DNA of 64,000 bases, from NCBI GenBank assembly GCA_023853785.1, contig JAJIRX010000557.1, positions 124,001 through 188,000 on the forward strand, in the 5' to 3' direction. This DNA comes from Psilocybe azurescens. Lineage: Eukaryota; Basidiomycota; Agaricomycetes; Agaricales; Agrocybaceae. Positions 45,761-56,462 of the stretch are shown here, piece after piece. Position 1 is the stretch's first letter. Every line of letters begins with the position of its first letter. The translations under genes and the position numbers were made by a program. The notes beneath the pieces are model-generated. The model saw nothing but the letters and a program-made list of their open reading frames with translations, did no database searches and had not been told where the DNA came from.

Positions 45761-46151
45761 CAAGGATTATCGCAGGTTCCAGGAGTCAACTATTTTGACA
45801 CATTCACTCCCGTGGCATGTCTGGCATCAGTTTGTGCTGTACTCACTATAGCTGCTGTCAAAATTTTCAAAAATTTTCAAATTGACATAAAGGGTGCATA
45901 TCTGAATGGCGTACTCACTGAGGATGAAGTCATTTTCATGAAACAACCTCCTGGATATGCCTCAGAATCTCCAGGACTAGTTTGCAAACTTTGCAAGATG
46001 CTGTATGGGTTGAAGCAATCAGGCTGGAGGTGGTACCAGAAACTTGTTGAAATCATGGGGAAGCTAGGTTTTACAAGATGTGATGTTGACCAGGCCATCT
46101 TCTATCAGAGAAGTGGGAGGAAACTTGTTGTTGTGTTGGTACACGTCAATA

Positions 46152-46861
46152 GGGAGGTTCAAAGTTGAGCAAACTTGGATTTGATCTTGTATTTCACAGC
46201 CTTACATAACATATTTTTAAGCTCCACCATGTCACTGGTTATCATGCTGTTGCCATTGCCGACTGATCTTATGCAGATAATGTATGAAAACCTTTTATAG
46301 GTGCTCTTTCGACACTTTTGAAACTTTATTCAGGTAGTTAAGTAGTTACCATTGAATAAATTTATATTGTAAATATTAAACAAACAAAATGCATCAAAAT
46401 GCATTAAAAACGTATTGAAAACATGTCACAATCTTGTGTGCATGGAATGTTGTCAGGATCTCTAAATTACTCCAAGCCCAGAGCACTAATGGGATGCAAC
46501 TATTATACAATGGGCATATAACATGGAAAGTTTAGACTTAGTGAGTTCTACAATGTTGCAGAATATAACAATGTTAGAAACAGGGAGAGAAACTTGACAA
46601 GGGACAAAACAGAGCATAGGAGCTTGAAGATGATCTTGATAACAAAAAGCATTCTACCCCCAATTTCTACTCCCATGCCTCTTAGCACTTCATCTGCTTG
46701 CAGCAAGATAATAAACAGAATCAAAATAAAAAATAAAAATAAAATAAAAATAAACAAAAAGCATCCAGTCACACTAAAGTCACAGCAGAACTTGAATTTT
46801 ATGATTACAAATCATAGAATACAAGAACGAGAATCTGAGTTTGCTCAACTTTGAACCTCCC
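46152..46861. mobile_element. Tc1/mariner-type MITE, 710 bp
   Basis: Perfect 24-bp inverted termini (GGGAGGTTCAAAGTTGAGC... at 46152-46175; complement at 46838-46861) are flanked by TA on both sides (46150-46151; 46862-46863). No coding capacity. The interior holds an A-rich AAAATAAAA-type simple tract near 46725-46755. Confidence 0.9.
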
Positions 46862-47130
46862 TAATGACTGTAGGATTGTGGCTGTGGCACTGCCACTGAT
46901 CAAACATCTAAAAAAGGAAATCACCAAGCACATTGACCTCACGGATCTCAGAGAAATCCATTGGGTACTCAGCATCAAAATCCAATGTATCCGTGAAGCC
47001 TGAAAAATCTTCCTTTCACAATGTTTGTATATCGACTCTATTCTCTGCCGTTATAGCCTCGAGGACCTCAAGCCAGTTTCGATACTGATGGAAACCTTGA
47101 CATGTCTCACATCTGCTCAATCCCCATTGA

Positions 47131-47727
47131 TAGTGATGTGCCAGCTTGGGCTTGGCCTGAAAGCCCTGGCTTTGGCTTAGCTTTGGCAGCTCAGGCTTCA
47201 AAAAATCCTGAGCTGGGCCCCAGGCCAAAATTCAGGCTTGGCCTGGCCTGAGCCAAAGCCAGGCTGGGGCTTTCAGTGTATGAACATTTTTGGATTTTTC
47301 AGCACTAAAATTGACACATATTTACTTATATGTATATAATACATTATACCAACATGACAGCATTGATTTTTGGCTGTAGGATATGAAATGGTCATGAATT
47401 ATGGAGGATAGAGCATTTGACACATTTTTGATGGGATTTAAACTCTGCCAGGACTTACCTAACTTGCTCTTCCATCCTCTGCAGCTGCGGTGTTGGACTT
47501 GAAATGAGTTTGATGCAGCATCAAATTGATCAGTTCATGAACTTTCGCAAAATTTTTTTGTAGTTCTTGCACTTTCATGCCCTCATCTCTTAGGTACAGA
47601 AGCCAGGGCCCAGGCCAAGGGCTTGGGCTTTCAGAAATCCTGAGCCAGGCCAAAAGCCATCCCAGGCCAGCCCTTGGGCCCGGCTTGGCCTGGCTTGGGG
47701 CTTCAGGCTGGAGCTGGCACATCACTA
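47131..47727. mobile_element. hAT-type MITE, 597 bp
   Basis: Inverted termini TAGTGATGTGCCAGCT (47131-47146; complement at 47712-47727). The 8-bp flanks CCCATTGA (47123-47130) and CCCATCAA (47728-47735) differ by two transitions. The interior is rich in short palindromic GGCTTGGCCTGA / TCAGGCC repeats near both ends. No coding frame. Confidence 0.85.
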
Positions 47728-48592
47728 CCCATCAACAACTGAAGAGTTTGCAAAGATGCGCAATGTGCCATATCATGAGGCAGTTGGTTTGCTAATGTAT
47801 GTGTCACTCGGTACACACCCAGACATCACCTATGCTGTCCAAACTGTCTCGCATTTCTCGATGAAGCCTGGACTTGCTCACTGGGAGGCTGTTAAGCAGA
47901 TTTTTGCTATTTGAAGCACGTGCGACTTGTGGCTTTCATATGGTGGCACTTTGAAGGAGCTTACTGGGTATGCAAATGCAGATGATAACATGGCTGAAGA
48001 TTGTCATGCAATCTCAGGGTATGCTTTTCTACTACATGGTGGTGCCGTTTTGTGGACTACTAAATGCCAGGAGATCATTTTGCTTTCCATGACAAAAGCA
48101 AGTATGTCGCAGCTACGACGCCGTCAAAGAAGCCTTATGGCTTTGTTCTCTCATATCTCAACTTTTCAACACCTCTCTGGATGCCACCACCTTATTTTCT
48201 GACAACCAGTCAGCCATCGCCCTCACAAAAGATCACCAATACCATGCACAAATGAAACACATCAATATTTGATTCCATTTCATCTGCTGGATTGTCAAAA
48301 ATGGATCTCTGCACTTTATCTATTGTTCTACCGATGAAATGATTGCTGATACCCTCACCAAGGCCCTACCTTCACCCAAGATCAAACACTTTGCCACTGA
48401 GCTCAGCCTCATATTGGTTCGAGGGAGAGTGTTTACGAGTCCTTCTTTAGAAGGACTTGTTATTATAAGGGTGTTTCCTAGTGTTGAGTTGTAATGGTTA
48501 TTGAGCCAGCAATCAACGGCATGAAATTGATTGATTGTTCCCATCAATTATTATTATGTAATTCTTGCTATCGTTTCTGGTCATTCTTTATA

Positions 48593-50819
48593 AGGTAGGT
48601 GCAAACGTCATGTGAGGTGACTCTTGTGACCAAGCTGCTTGTCCAAATCTGGACAAATTCTGATATTTTCTTGTTATTTCACTGTACGGAATAAAATTAA
48701 GAGATCAACAAAATGAGAACTGTTCTAAATTGTATTCTTAACATTCTGGCAAAGTTTCAATCTTATCGGATCAGCCGATAAAGAGGAGTTTCCCTCGGAG
48801 TGTCATATCAGTCCAATATTACCCACAACTTGTCAATACAAAGTGAATTCCTGTGCAAGAAGTGGTCTCAATGTTGCCCAAGCTACTTGACATTGTTCTT
48901 TTTAATTCTTCTAATAGCTTACAGGGCATAGTCAATGAACAAGTGTACAAAGCCTTCTTTGTGCAATCTCCTGGCAATCTCTGCATGGACCACACAAAAC
49001 CGGAAACTACATCACAAGTTCTCATATTTTTATAATTTTGACAGTACCTATAGATACAGTAGCTCAAAAACCGTCCCAATGTTTGGCACTTTCTCACTAA
49101 TTGTTTAATAACTTGGGAAATAAATTATGTAAAAGTCTGAAAATATTTTATGTTATAGTTTAACATGTGACTAACATATTTCTTACCAAGGTCACATGAT
49201 TTTAACAAAAACTGATTAAGTAATGGAATTTACAAAATAATAGAGTATTGGGACAGTTTTTTGACTCTCTATCTAGTACTTAGTATGGCCTCCCTTTGCC
49301 TTGATAACAGCCTCCATTCTCCTTGGCATGCTTTCTATAAGCCTTTGGCATGTTTCTGAAGGTATTTCAGTCCATTCCTTTGCCAATCTCTCCCACAATT
49401 CAAATGCTCCTTTGGGTGGTGTCTCATAGGTGTTCATTTGCCTTTTGAGGTAAAACCCAAAGGTGTTCAATGGGGTTGAGATCAGGGGATTGGGGTTGCC
49501 ACTCCATAACTTCAACATTATTGGCCAAAACCATTCTTGAGCTTTTTTTGGAGGTGTGTTTGGGGTCATTATCCTGCTGAAAATCCTTTTCCCCTCTGCC
49601 ATCTCCAAGTTGTCAAAGCTTTCATCCACCCCATACTCCAAAATTTCACAGTATTGGTCTGCATTCATCTTCCCCTCAACCTCAGTGAGTGTTCCAACAC
49701 CATTCCACCCCATACAACCCCATACCATGAGATTGTTGCCCCCTCTATGCTTGACAGTTGGTGATGTTGTTCTATCTGAGATTGCTTCACCCTGGGTTTC
49801 CATGTATAGACCCTTCCATCTGAGCCAATCCTGTTGATTTTTGTTTCATCCAACCAGAGTACTCTTTTCCAATCCTCCACAGTCCAGCCAACATGATTCT
49901 GGGTGAATTTTAGGCATTTTTGACAGTGGATAGCCTTGAGGAGGGCCATTTTGATTTAACAACAGAGCAGAAGTTGTTTTCTTTGAGGACATTTCTGACT
50001 GTTTGGGCACAAACAGGAGAGGGAATAGCATCATTGATGAAGTGTGTTGCCTGGACAGCATTGTCCAGCTTTCCTGTTTTGATTTGACAAAAAGGACCTG
50101 TTTATCCTTGGGAGTAAGCTTGGAGGGACGTCCACCTTTGTTATTTTGGGGTTTTATTTGTTGGCATCCACTTCCCTCTTGATTCTTCCAACAGTAGACT
50201 TTCCCAAACCAGTTTTAGACTCTATTTGATGAAGAGAATAGCCCTCTTCAAGAAGATTGAGGACAGAATTGTACTGAGAAGGTGTTGCAGGCTTCATGAT
50301 GTGGTGGTTAAAGAGAAAGATGGTTGAACTTGAATTCAACATTGCAAATGTGTACAAATAGTGTCACATGACCTTGTTTAATTTTCTCACAATTTATACA
50401 AAGCAATTTGGCTTTCTACAAGCATGTAAAGCTATTATTTTATAGGGTCAAAAAACTGTCCCAATGTTTTATTATTTTGTAAATTTCATTACTTAATCAG
50501 TTTTTGTTAAAATCATGTGACCTTGGTGAGAAATATGTTAGTCACATGTTAAACTATAACATATAATATTTTCAGACTTTTACATAATTTATTTCCCAAG
50601 TTATTAAATAATTAGTGAGAAAGTGCCAAACATTGGGATGGTTTTTTGAGCTACTGTATATAGGGCCTCTATCTACAATCCTCATTTTCAACATTTCAGA
50701 AAATCATTGGAGGAATGCATCAAACACGTGTTTAGTGCTAAATTGGTGTGTCTCGTCCAAATTTGGCTGCCTGTCACATTGCTCACATGACGTTTGCAGC
50801 TTGTGGTTGACACCTACCT
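48593..50819. mobile_element. TA-type MITE carrying a nested Tc1 element
   Basis: Short inverted termini AGGTAGGTG (48593-48601; complement CACCTACCT 50811-50819) with flanking TA (48591-48592; 50820-50821). CAAACGTCATGTGAG near the left end (48603) matches its complement near the right end (about 50783). Without the inner Tc1 it is about 625 bp and non-coding. Confidence 0.7.
49057..50656 (-). mobile_element. Tc1/mariner-type transposon C with 209-bp inverted repeats
   Basis: 1600 bp, TIRs 49057-49265 and 50448-50656, nearly identical, starting CAGTAGCTCAAAAA and flanked by TA. Each TIR carries an inner inverted echo of its outer end. The minus-strand transposase is broken by frameshifts: MKPATPSQYNSVLNLLEEGY with HTH, then GWTVEDWKRVLWLDETKINR (first Asp), TVKHRGGNNLMVWGCMGWNG, a frame change in the expected QDNDPKHTSKKAQ block (around 49570) and ETCQRLIESMPRRMEAVIKA, ending near 49273. 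Confidence 0.88.
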
Positions 50820-51079
50820 TAATAACAGAAATCAAACTTCATTGTTTAAGTGTTTAAATAAAAGAGCTAGTCTACTATTTTATGTTAAAGTAAACTAAAA
50901 AAGACCTCATACCTTGAATCAAGTGCAATGATGCATGGAAGCAGTAAGTCTTAGCACTCTTAATGTTAAATCACAAAACTGTATAACTATAGCATAAAAA
51001 TGATTAAATCAAGGTTAAAAACAGACATGGACATAGGGATGGACTCGTACCATGTGTAAGCAATGGCCCTCTTTACAAG

Positions 51080-51364
51080 TGGAATATAGTAAGCAAACAC
51101 AATAGCACCTTGCTGCTGTTCGGCTGTGTGACTGCCAGTTCCTTAAAAATTCATACGCACATTCATTATAATATATTGGTTTATTAACAGTGCATTATTG
51201 TGCTATTCCTTTTCCTATGTAGTATATGATATATTCAATTCATTATCTTTATTGCAATGGCATGCAATACACTTCTATTAGTTTCCATTCACTAGGTAGA
51301 TATAATTCATTCTCAGTCATTTGCCTTGCAAACAACTGAGCGTATCTGTTCTAGAATTCTTACA
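51080..51364 (+). mobile_element. Copia 3' LTR (d')
   Basis: 285 bp, partner of the LTR at 41680-41963 but starting TGGAATATAG, three bases short at the 5' end. It ends TTCTTACA followed by GAATG, the same target duplication as on the left. Differences from the left LTR are almost only at TG/CA/CG sites. Confidence 0.88.
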
Positions 51365-51369
51365 GAATG

Positions 51370-53301
51370 CTTGCTGATTTTTGTTGATCGTCTCCAGTCT
51401 CAGATCTCATCTAATCTCCATTGATCTGACTCCATTCCCTTCTGATTCTCCTTGATCTCATGCAAATACATAAATAAGTAAATATTCAACTGATATATAT
51501 TGTCCCATGAGTCATTTTGCAGCGATTTTTAGGCTTTACTTGAGAGTGTACAAAAATTTTTTTTTGGCCTGACAGCTGGACCAACCACCCAGCACCCAGT
51601 CCGGCATTTAAATCCCAGTGCCCCCTTGCACTTTTACTTGACAAAAAGAAGATCTATAAAAACAATTAGAAAGTGTCAATCAACATTCATGCAAATTTTT
51701 GAGAGCTTTCAAATAGATGTGGAAGTGCTGGACACCCATTTGTCTGGCTCAAGGCAAAGTCAAAAGATTATTCTGCTTGGTCTGCACCAGAATGAAAGCC
51801 GCTGAAAAACTCCTCCTCTCAACACAAAATTTAAACCATCTATTATTTGAACCAAAGAAATGTGCTATACCTTTCAAAAGGCTTGAATTATCTGTGTTGT
51901 TGCGTCTACTAGACACGACAATAATTCAAGCTCCGAAGATTACATAAGAACTTTCTGACACTGTTCCGACGGTGTCGTAAAAAGGACTAGTTGTGCACCC
52001 CAAAAAGAATCCCTATGTACTTTAGACATGTTGTATACACGGAAAATTGTTGTTCTCTTAAGATGTACACGGGGGATGTGCAAAAACATGTATCTAGGCA
52101 GCTTACATATGCACTTGACGAAATAGGAAAGCTCGGCTAAGTTCAAAAAAAGTTTTTGCCGTGCGGTTCTGGGCCACCGTACATGGGGTATGGTCTCTCG
52201 GACTGTCGGCCGGGTGCCAGCTGTTCCTATATATATTGGGATCATCTTCCGGTCTTCCTACATCCTAAATGGCCCATCTTGGGCATTGCGCTCTCCTCGA
52301 TGGCAAGTCGCGGACTCGCAGACTGTCCTCTGCATTCAAGGAATTTTGAAAACGACGAGAGGCGCATTAACGGCGTAAATGACATTCAAATACTATTGCA
52401 GAATACTAGAGAATAGTACCCGTGGTTACAAAGATTGACGGCCAAAAAGACCGCTAAAAAGTAATGAGGATGAGGCCGCACCATTCGCAGATCTTGGGTA
52501 GAACTTCATAAAGTCTAGCATCGCTCCATATACTTCGCAAATTTACGCTACTAGTAGTGTCGTTCCGTTCGCGAATGAATGAACACGACGATAGAGTACC
52601 ATGTTACTGACGCTCAGGAAATATTTGAATTGCTGTAGAAATAATTAACTGTTATATTGATGATATCTTGCTCTTGGAGAGCACTTGGAGTCCACATGTA
52701 CTTAATCATCTGTATTTCTGGGCGCGCAGCCAGAGGGGCACGGGTGCCAGGATCCGCCTCGTTTCATTTCTGTCAGGTTAAAAACATTCCAAAAGAGGAT
52801 TTATCAAACTTTATTTTTGGGTACGTACGACTGTGAGATACTTCAAACTGTAAAAATACATCCACGTATCTAGGAGGTGTATTGAATCCCAAAATATCTT
52901 AACCACAGCGCTGCTGCTAACCCTGATGGATCAAGTATCTGATGAGATAGCCTTGATATTGTTACACACAGTGAATGAGTGAATGAGGGGATAGCAAGAA
53001 GAGTCCTTCGCTCCAATATCTCCCACAAAGTATTTATGCAACAACCAAGCCCCAGATATGCTGTGAAATAGAATAAAGATAGCAGGATCTCGGAAAAAGT
53101 ATTGCGTCCCTATGGTGGGAAAGGAAGACAACAACCGTGAGGAGATTACCCACAGGGTAGGGAAGGGAGCCCGGAGGTGACATTCGGTGCTGATTATATT
53201 CGTAAAAAGCGGCCAAAATCACCGTCGAGGCCGGAAATGTATGTGTTGTCGACGAATCAAATATGGCAGTCATATTTTCTATCCACTTGGCGTTGGAGGT
53301 A
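51370..53301. other. Transition zone, no supported gene
   Basis: AT-rich up to about 51.9 kb, then CpG-containing unique-looking sequence. Short frames (for example 52156-52416 on plus) have no recognised content. No repeats or RNA genes are seen. Confidence 0.4.
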
Positions 53302-54016
53302 TCAGATCCGGAGGGGTTCGCGCAGCAACTGTGAATACAGGCAGTATTCTTTGAGACATGGGAGGTGAAGGGGTGGACTGTGGGTGACAACTGCGGAGTA
53401 TCCTGTTCGAGACGCTAGGGTCCTTGGGTGGCCTGGATTCATATCATCGTAAGAGGGCGGACGAGGAAAGTATGGGGGTGCGGGTTCACGTAGCGACGGG
53501 CGGCGTAGGATGCCCGGATTGCGTTCAAGTTCATCAAGCTCCCTCTGGAGATGATGTCTCTGCAGGATATCCGCAATCCTATCACGATGAGGTGTTTTCT
53601 TGTAGATGTAATAACAACGTATGAGGCTCAGAAGCACGCCTGCAATGACAAGACCTCCGATAACTTCAACAGCGATAAGGATAGGTTTATGCCCCGAGCG
53701 CGGTGGAGCAGGACTGGACTCTGGTGGTGGTGGTCTGGCATGGCTAGAATGACCTGGAAAGGGAATAGGCCTAGTGTTGGTGGCGGGTATTATATGAGGT
53801 GATTGAATTGAATGACTAAGATGAAGAGAACTGTGTGCTGATGAATGTTTGAAAGAGGTTGGGAAGTGAGTAGGATGTGTCGATGTGGATGCTTGAGAAG
53901 AGGCAGGGACCTGCGGCGCTGCGCTAACGCTATGGCAGAGAAATGAGTGCAGAACAAAGAAATATATCGACAGCTTACAATGCAAGAAAGAAAAAAATAA
54001 AGGCTATGACAAGCAT
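53302..54016 (-). CDS. Secreted-type single-pass membrane protein with PPxY motif
   Basis: The start is best placed at ATG 54016: MLVIAFIFFFLA, an intron (GTAAGC..CATAG), then FVSAAPQVPA, giving a clean signal peptide. A Ser/His/Pro-rich ectodomain of about 90 residues follows, then one helix (PILIAVEVIGGLVIAGVLLS), a basic stop-transfer (YYIYKKTPHRDR), the cytosolic LQRHHLQRELDELERNPGIL and PPYFPRPPSYDDM. PPSY is a WW-domain ligand of the kind recognised by Rsp5-type ubiquitin ligases. The end at 53302 may hide a further intron. I recognise no family; mucin-like surface proteins of this layout are common in mushrooms. Confidence 0.6.
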
Positions 54017-54276
54017 CCTGAATAATAAAGGTGGGCTATGGTTCCATGGTGGTAGTGAAGACGAAGTAGTAATGCCTAATAATAACACAGTCGACTCATG
54101 ATTGATCTAAAGATGACCGGTCTGCAATTAGTCAGCATTCGTCGGTGATTCGGCATGTGAATAAGCGGCCATTTGGTGACTGACTGATTACACCCAATAT
54201 TATCGGACTCAGACTCGTATTTAATCCTCTACTCCGTTCCATCCCATATTCCTTCTCACCTCGCGCTCTTCCTACA
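54017..54276. promoter_or_regulatory. Divergent promoter, membrane protein / RIB1
   Basis: A 260-base gap between head-to-head genes. GTATTTAAT lies near 54215, about 60 bases before the RIB1 ATG, and a pyrimidine-rich tract follows. No riboswitch-like FMN element is seen. Confidence 0.45.
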
Positions 54277-55829
54277 ATGCCTCTTCCAAAAATCTACCCT
54301 CTCGTGCCGACCAAGCTTTACTTGATATCCTTACCGGCCCAGATCCTCAAGCCGCAAAGTCTACCTTCGCTCGACGTGATGCTGCACTCGACCCTCTTTT
54401 AATCGCAGCGGCAGCTGCTTCGGGGCCACATGTAACCAGAAATCATTACCACCACGATTTCTTTCCAGGGGTCATGCTACCTCAAGCAGAGGGTGCCTGG
54501 GATTGGACCAAGTACACCGGGGAAGACCCATCTGCAAAGGGAGGACGCAAACGCCTTGCATATGTGAGCCGTCAAGGACCTCGTAGACAGCGTTTGGAGC
54601 TTGCGGAGGAGGGTAAAGAAAACGATCATCCACGTGAGATTGAACCACTCAAGTCGGCAGACAATGTCCCACCCGCATCCAAGAAACGTCGACCTTCCCT
54701 TGCGTCTTCCGCCACACCAATTAATACCGACGTCAAAGCCCGGTCAAAAGCGCAATCCCACTCTGATTCTATCTCCCATTCTAATTCTAACCATCAGTCA
54801 CTGCCACCCGTAGAAGTCAAATGTATGGCTCGCACTCGTATACCCACACCCCACGGTCCGGCTTTCTTGCATCTATACCACAACAATCGTGATAGCAAAG
54901 AGCACCTTGCAGTTGTCATAGACCCAGAGCAGCTATCCGGATCTTCGGGGATCTACTCTGCCGCACCTCCCATCCGCTCACGATCACTAGATGCAGTTTG
55001 GAGTGAAAACGAGACAGAAATGGAACGTATTATCCGGGGAGCTTATGTCGGCCGCCTGTCCTCCACTTCAAAACACGCTTCTGATCCATCTCTCCAAGTG
55101 CCCAGTTCGAGTACCATCAAAGACATTATTCCACCCCCGCTCATCCGAATACACTCCGAATGCTTTACTGGCGAGACTATAGGTAGTATGCGCTGCGACT
55201 GTGGCGAGCAACTCGACGAAGCCATTCGACAGATATCTTTACCTATCGTTCTTCCATCTACCCCATCCCATCCATGTGAAACTACCATTCCCGGACGTGG
55301 AGCAGTTATTTACCTTCGTCAAGAAGGACGCGGAATTGGCCTTTTGTCCAAAATCCGAGCCTACAATCTTCAAGATATGGGGCACGACACCGTCACTGCG
55401 AATCTCATGCTCGGGCATAAAGCGGACGAAAGAGGATATGAAATTGCGGGCGCCATCCTTCGGGATCTCAATCTTGGCACAAGCTCTCCAAACTCAATAT
55501 CTGAGGGCGTCAGGATTCTGACCAACAACCCAGACAAGGTGGAGGCTTTGCAGAAGGAAGGTATACAGGTGGCGGAGCGAGTACCTATGATTCCTCGTAG
55601 CTGGCAACATCGGAAAGCAGTCGCGGATGCAAGCAATATGGCTGAAGATGCGGATACCCGTTTATTTTTTCGTGGATCAAAAGACGGTGAGAAACAGGCG
55701 ACGATGGTTATGGGCTCTAAAGCCGTTTATGGAGACGACCTGGATAAATATTTGAGAACTAAAGTACTCCGGATGGGACATATGTTACCGCTATGGATGG
55801 AGGAACCCGACGTGACCACTATTTACTAG
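54277..55829 (+). CDS. RIB1: GTP cyclohydrolase II
   Basis: First committed enzyme of riboflavin synthesis, opening GTP to a diaminopyrimidine with loss of formate and pyrophosphate. The zinc site is complete: ECFTGETIGSMRCDCGEQLD (three Cys). Further family blocks are RGAVIYLRQEGRGIGLLSKI, YNLQDMGHDTVTANLMLGHK, DERGYEIAGAILRDLN and VRILTNNPDKVEALQKEGI. No introns are needed. An uninterrupted frame starts at ATG 54474, but the same frame is coding back to NLPSRADQALLDILTGPDP. ATG 54277 (MPLPK) reaches it if the A5 run 54288-54292 has lost one A. I prefer 54277 as the true start. About 150 residues of variable sequence (low complexity at SDSISHSNSNHQS) precede the catalytic core. Confidence 0.92.
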
Positions 55830-56462
55830 GATATACGAGTTAATCTATGGCACTCTCCAGCTTACTTTTTTATATGTACCACTATGACATTCATTAATTT
55901 TCACACGTGCAAATCTGAGAAAACTCTAAAAATAATCCCTTTAAAGGTAGTGGCGGAGTTGTTAATAAAGAATCTTGATTCCAACCTTGTTCCAACCTTA
56001 CCCTAGTTGACTTCCGGAATTTGAACCGTAACTGATTGCGTCAGGCAAACTCGTACGCTCATCGGAAATGCTTAGCCTTGCTATTGTGATGAATTGGTGA
56101 TGGAGTGCTTTTCGAGGAGTATTCAGTATAGTCGTCTTCAATGCCCTCAAACCTCCTAATTAATGCTCTTGGATAACATTGGATCGCATCTATCCCAGTG
56201 ACGACTCTGCCAGCTTTGACTTTGACTTTTTCAATGTCTATTACCAGCTCAATCTTATTCACATGAACGGAGAGGCGAACACTAAGTACACATGGCAAGA
56301 TGCCAAGAGATCTCATTGTCTTGTGTGTCCGCGTACAACCCTGTATGACCCACTTGGAGCTGGTAGCTGGTAGCCAGGCCACGAATGCCATCAATCCTCT
56401 CTCTCCTCTTCCCTTCTACATCCGTGATTTTTTCTTTTCCCTTCCTTTCTTCTGCAGGCTTC
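55830..56462. other. Intergenic RIB1-GH17
   Basis: Converts from the RIB1 3' end into the glucanase promoter. The last 80 bases are strongly pyrimidine-rich and contain TTCTGCAG eight bases before the ATG, which could be the acceptor of a 5'-UTR intron. No gene is seen. Confidence 0.45.

Larger units (their letters stand above)
45766..48430 (+). pseudogene. Copia reverse transcriptase and RNase H, split by two MITEs
   Basis: RT: SQVPGVNYFDTFTPVACLAS, FQIDIKGAYLNGVLTEDEV, MKQPPGYASESPGLVCKLCK and LYGLKQSGWRWYQKLVE. The strand-4 box reads VVVLVHV, then the MITE, then NDCRIVAVALPLIKHLKKEI. It continues DLREIHWVLSIKI to LSSAQSP, where the hAT-type MITE sits. Then TTEEFAKMRNVPYHEAVGLL, DITYAVQTVSHFSMKPGLAH and RNase H (SDNQSAIALTKDHQYHAQMK; NGSLHFIYCSTDEMIADTLT). 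The TGA at 48270-48272 replaces an expected Arg. Confidence 0.82.
41680..51364 (+). mobile_element. Ty1/copia retrotransposon, full-length, inactivated, with nested insertions
   Basis: Two related LTRs (41680-41963; 51080-51364) are bounded outside by identical 5-bp repeats GAATG (41675-41679; 51365-51369). Between them lie the primer-binding site, gag, protease, integrase, reverse transcriptase and RNase H in Copia order. Nested insertions are a solo LTR (45317-45760), a TA-type MITE (46152-46861), a hAT-type MITE (47131-47727) and a TA-type MITE carrying a Tc1 element (48593-50819). Subtracting them leaves about 5.7 kb, a normal Copia size. It is inactive through stops, frameshifts and loss of the protease Asp. 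Confidence 0.9.

Noticed and set aside
48436..48592. TGTTTACGAG after the Copia coding region as the start of its 3' LTR
   Set aside because: It does not match the 5' LTR; the true 3' LTR with matching target duplication is at 51080-51364.
52156..52416. 86-codon open frame near the right border of the transposon block
   Set aside because: No family similarity seen and codon content looks random.
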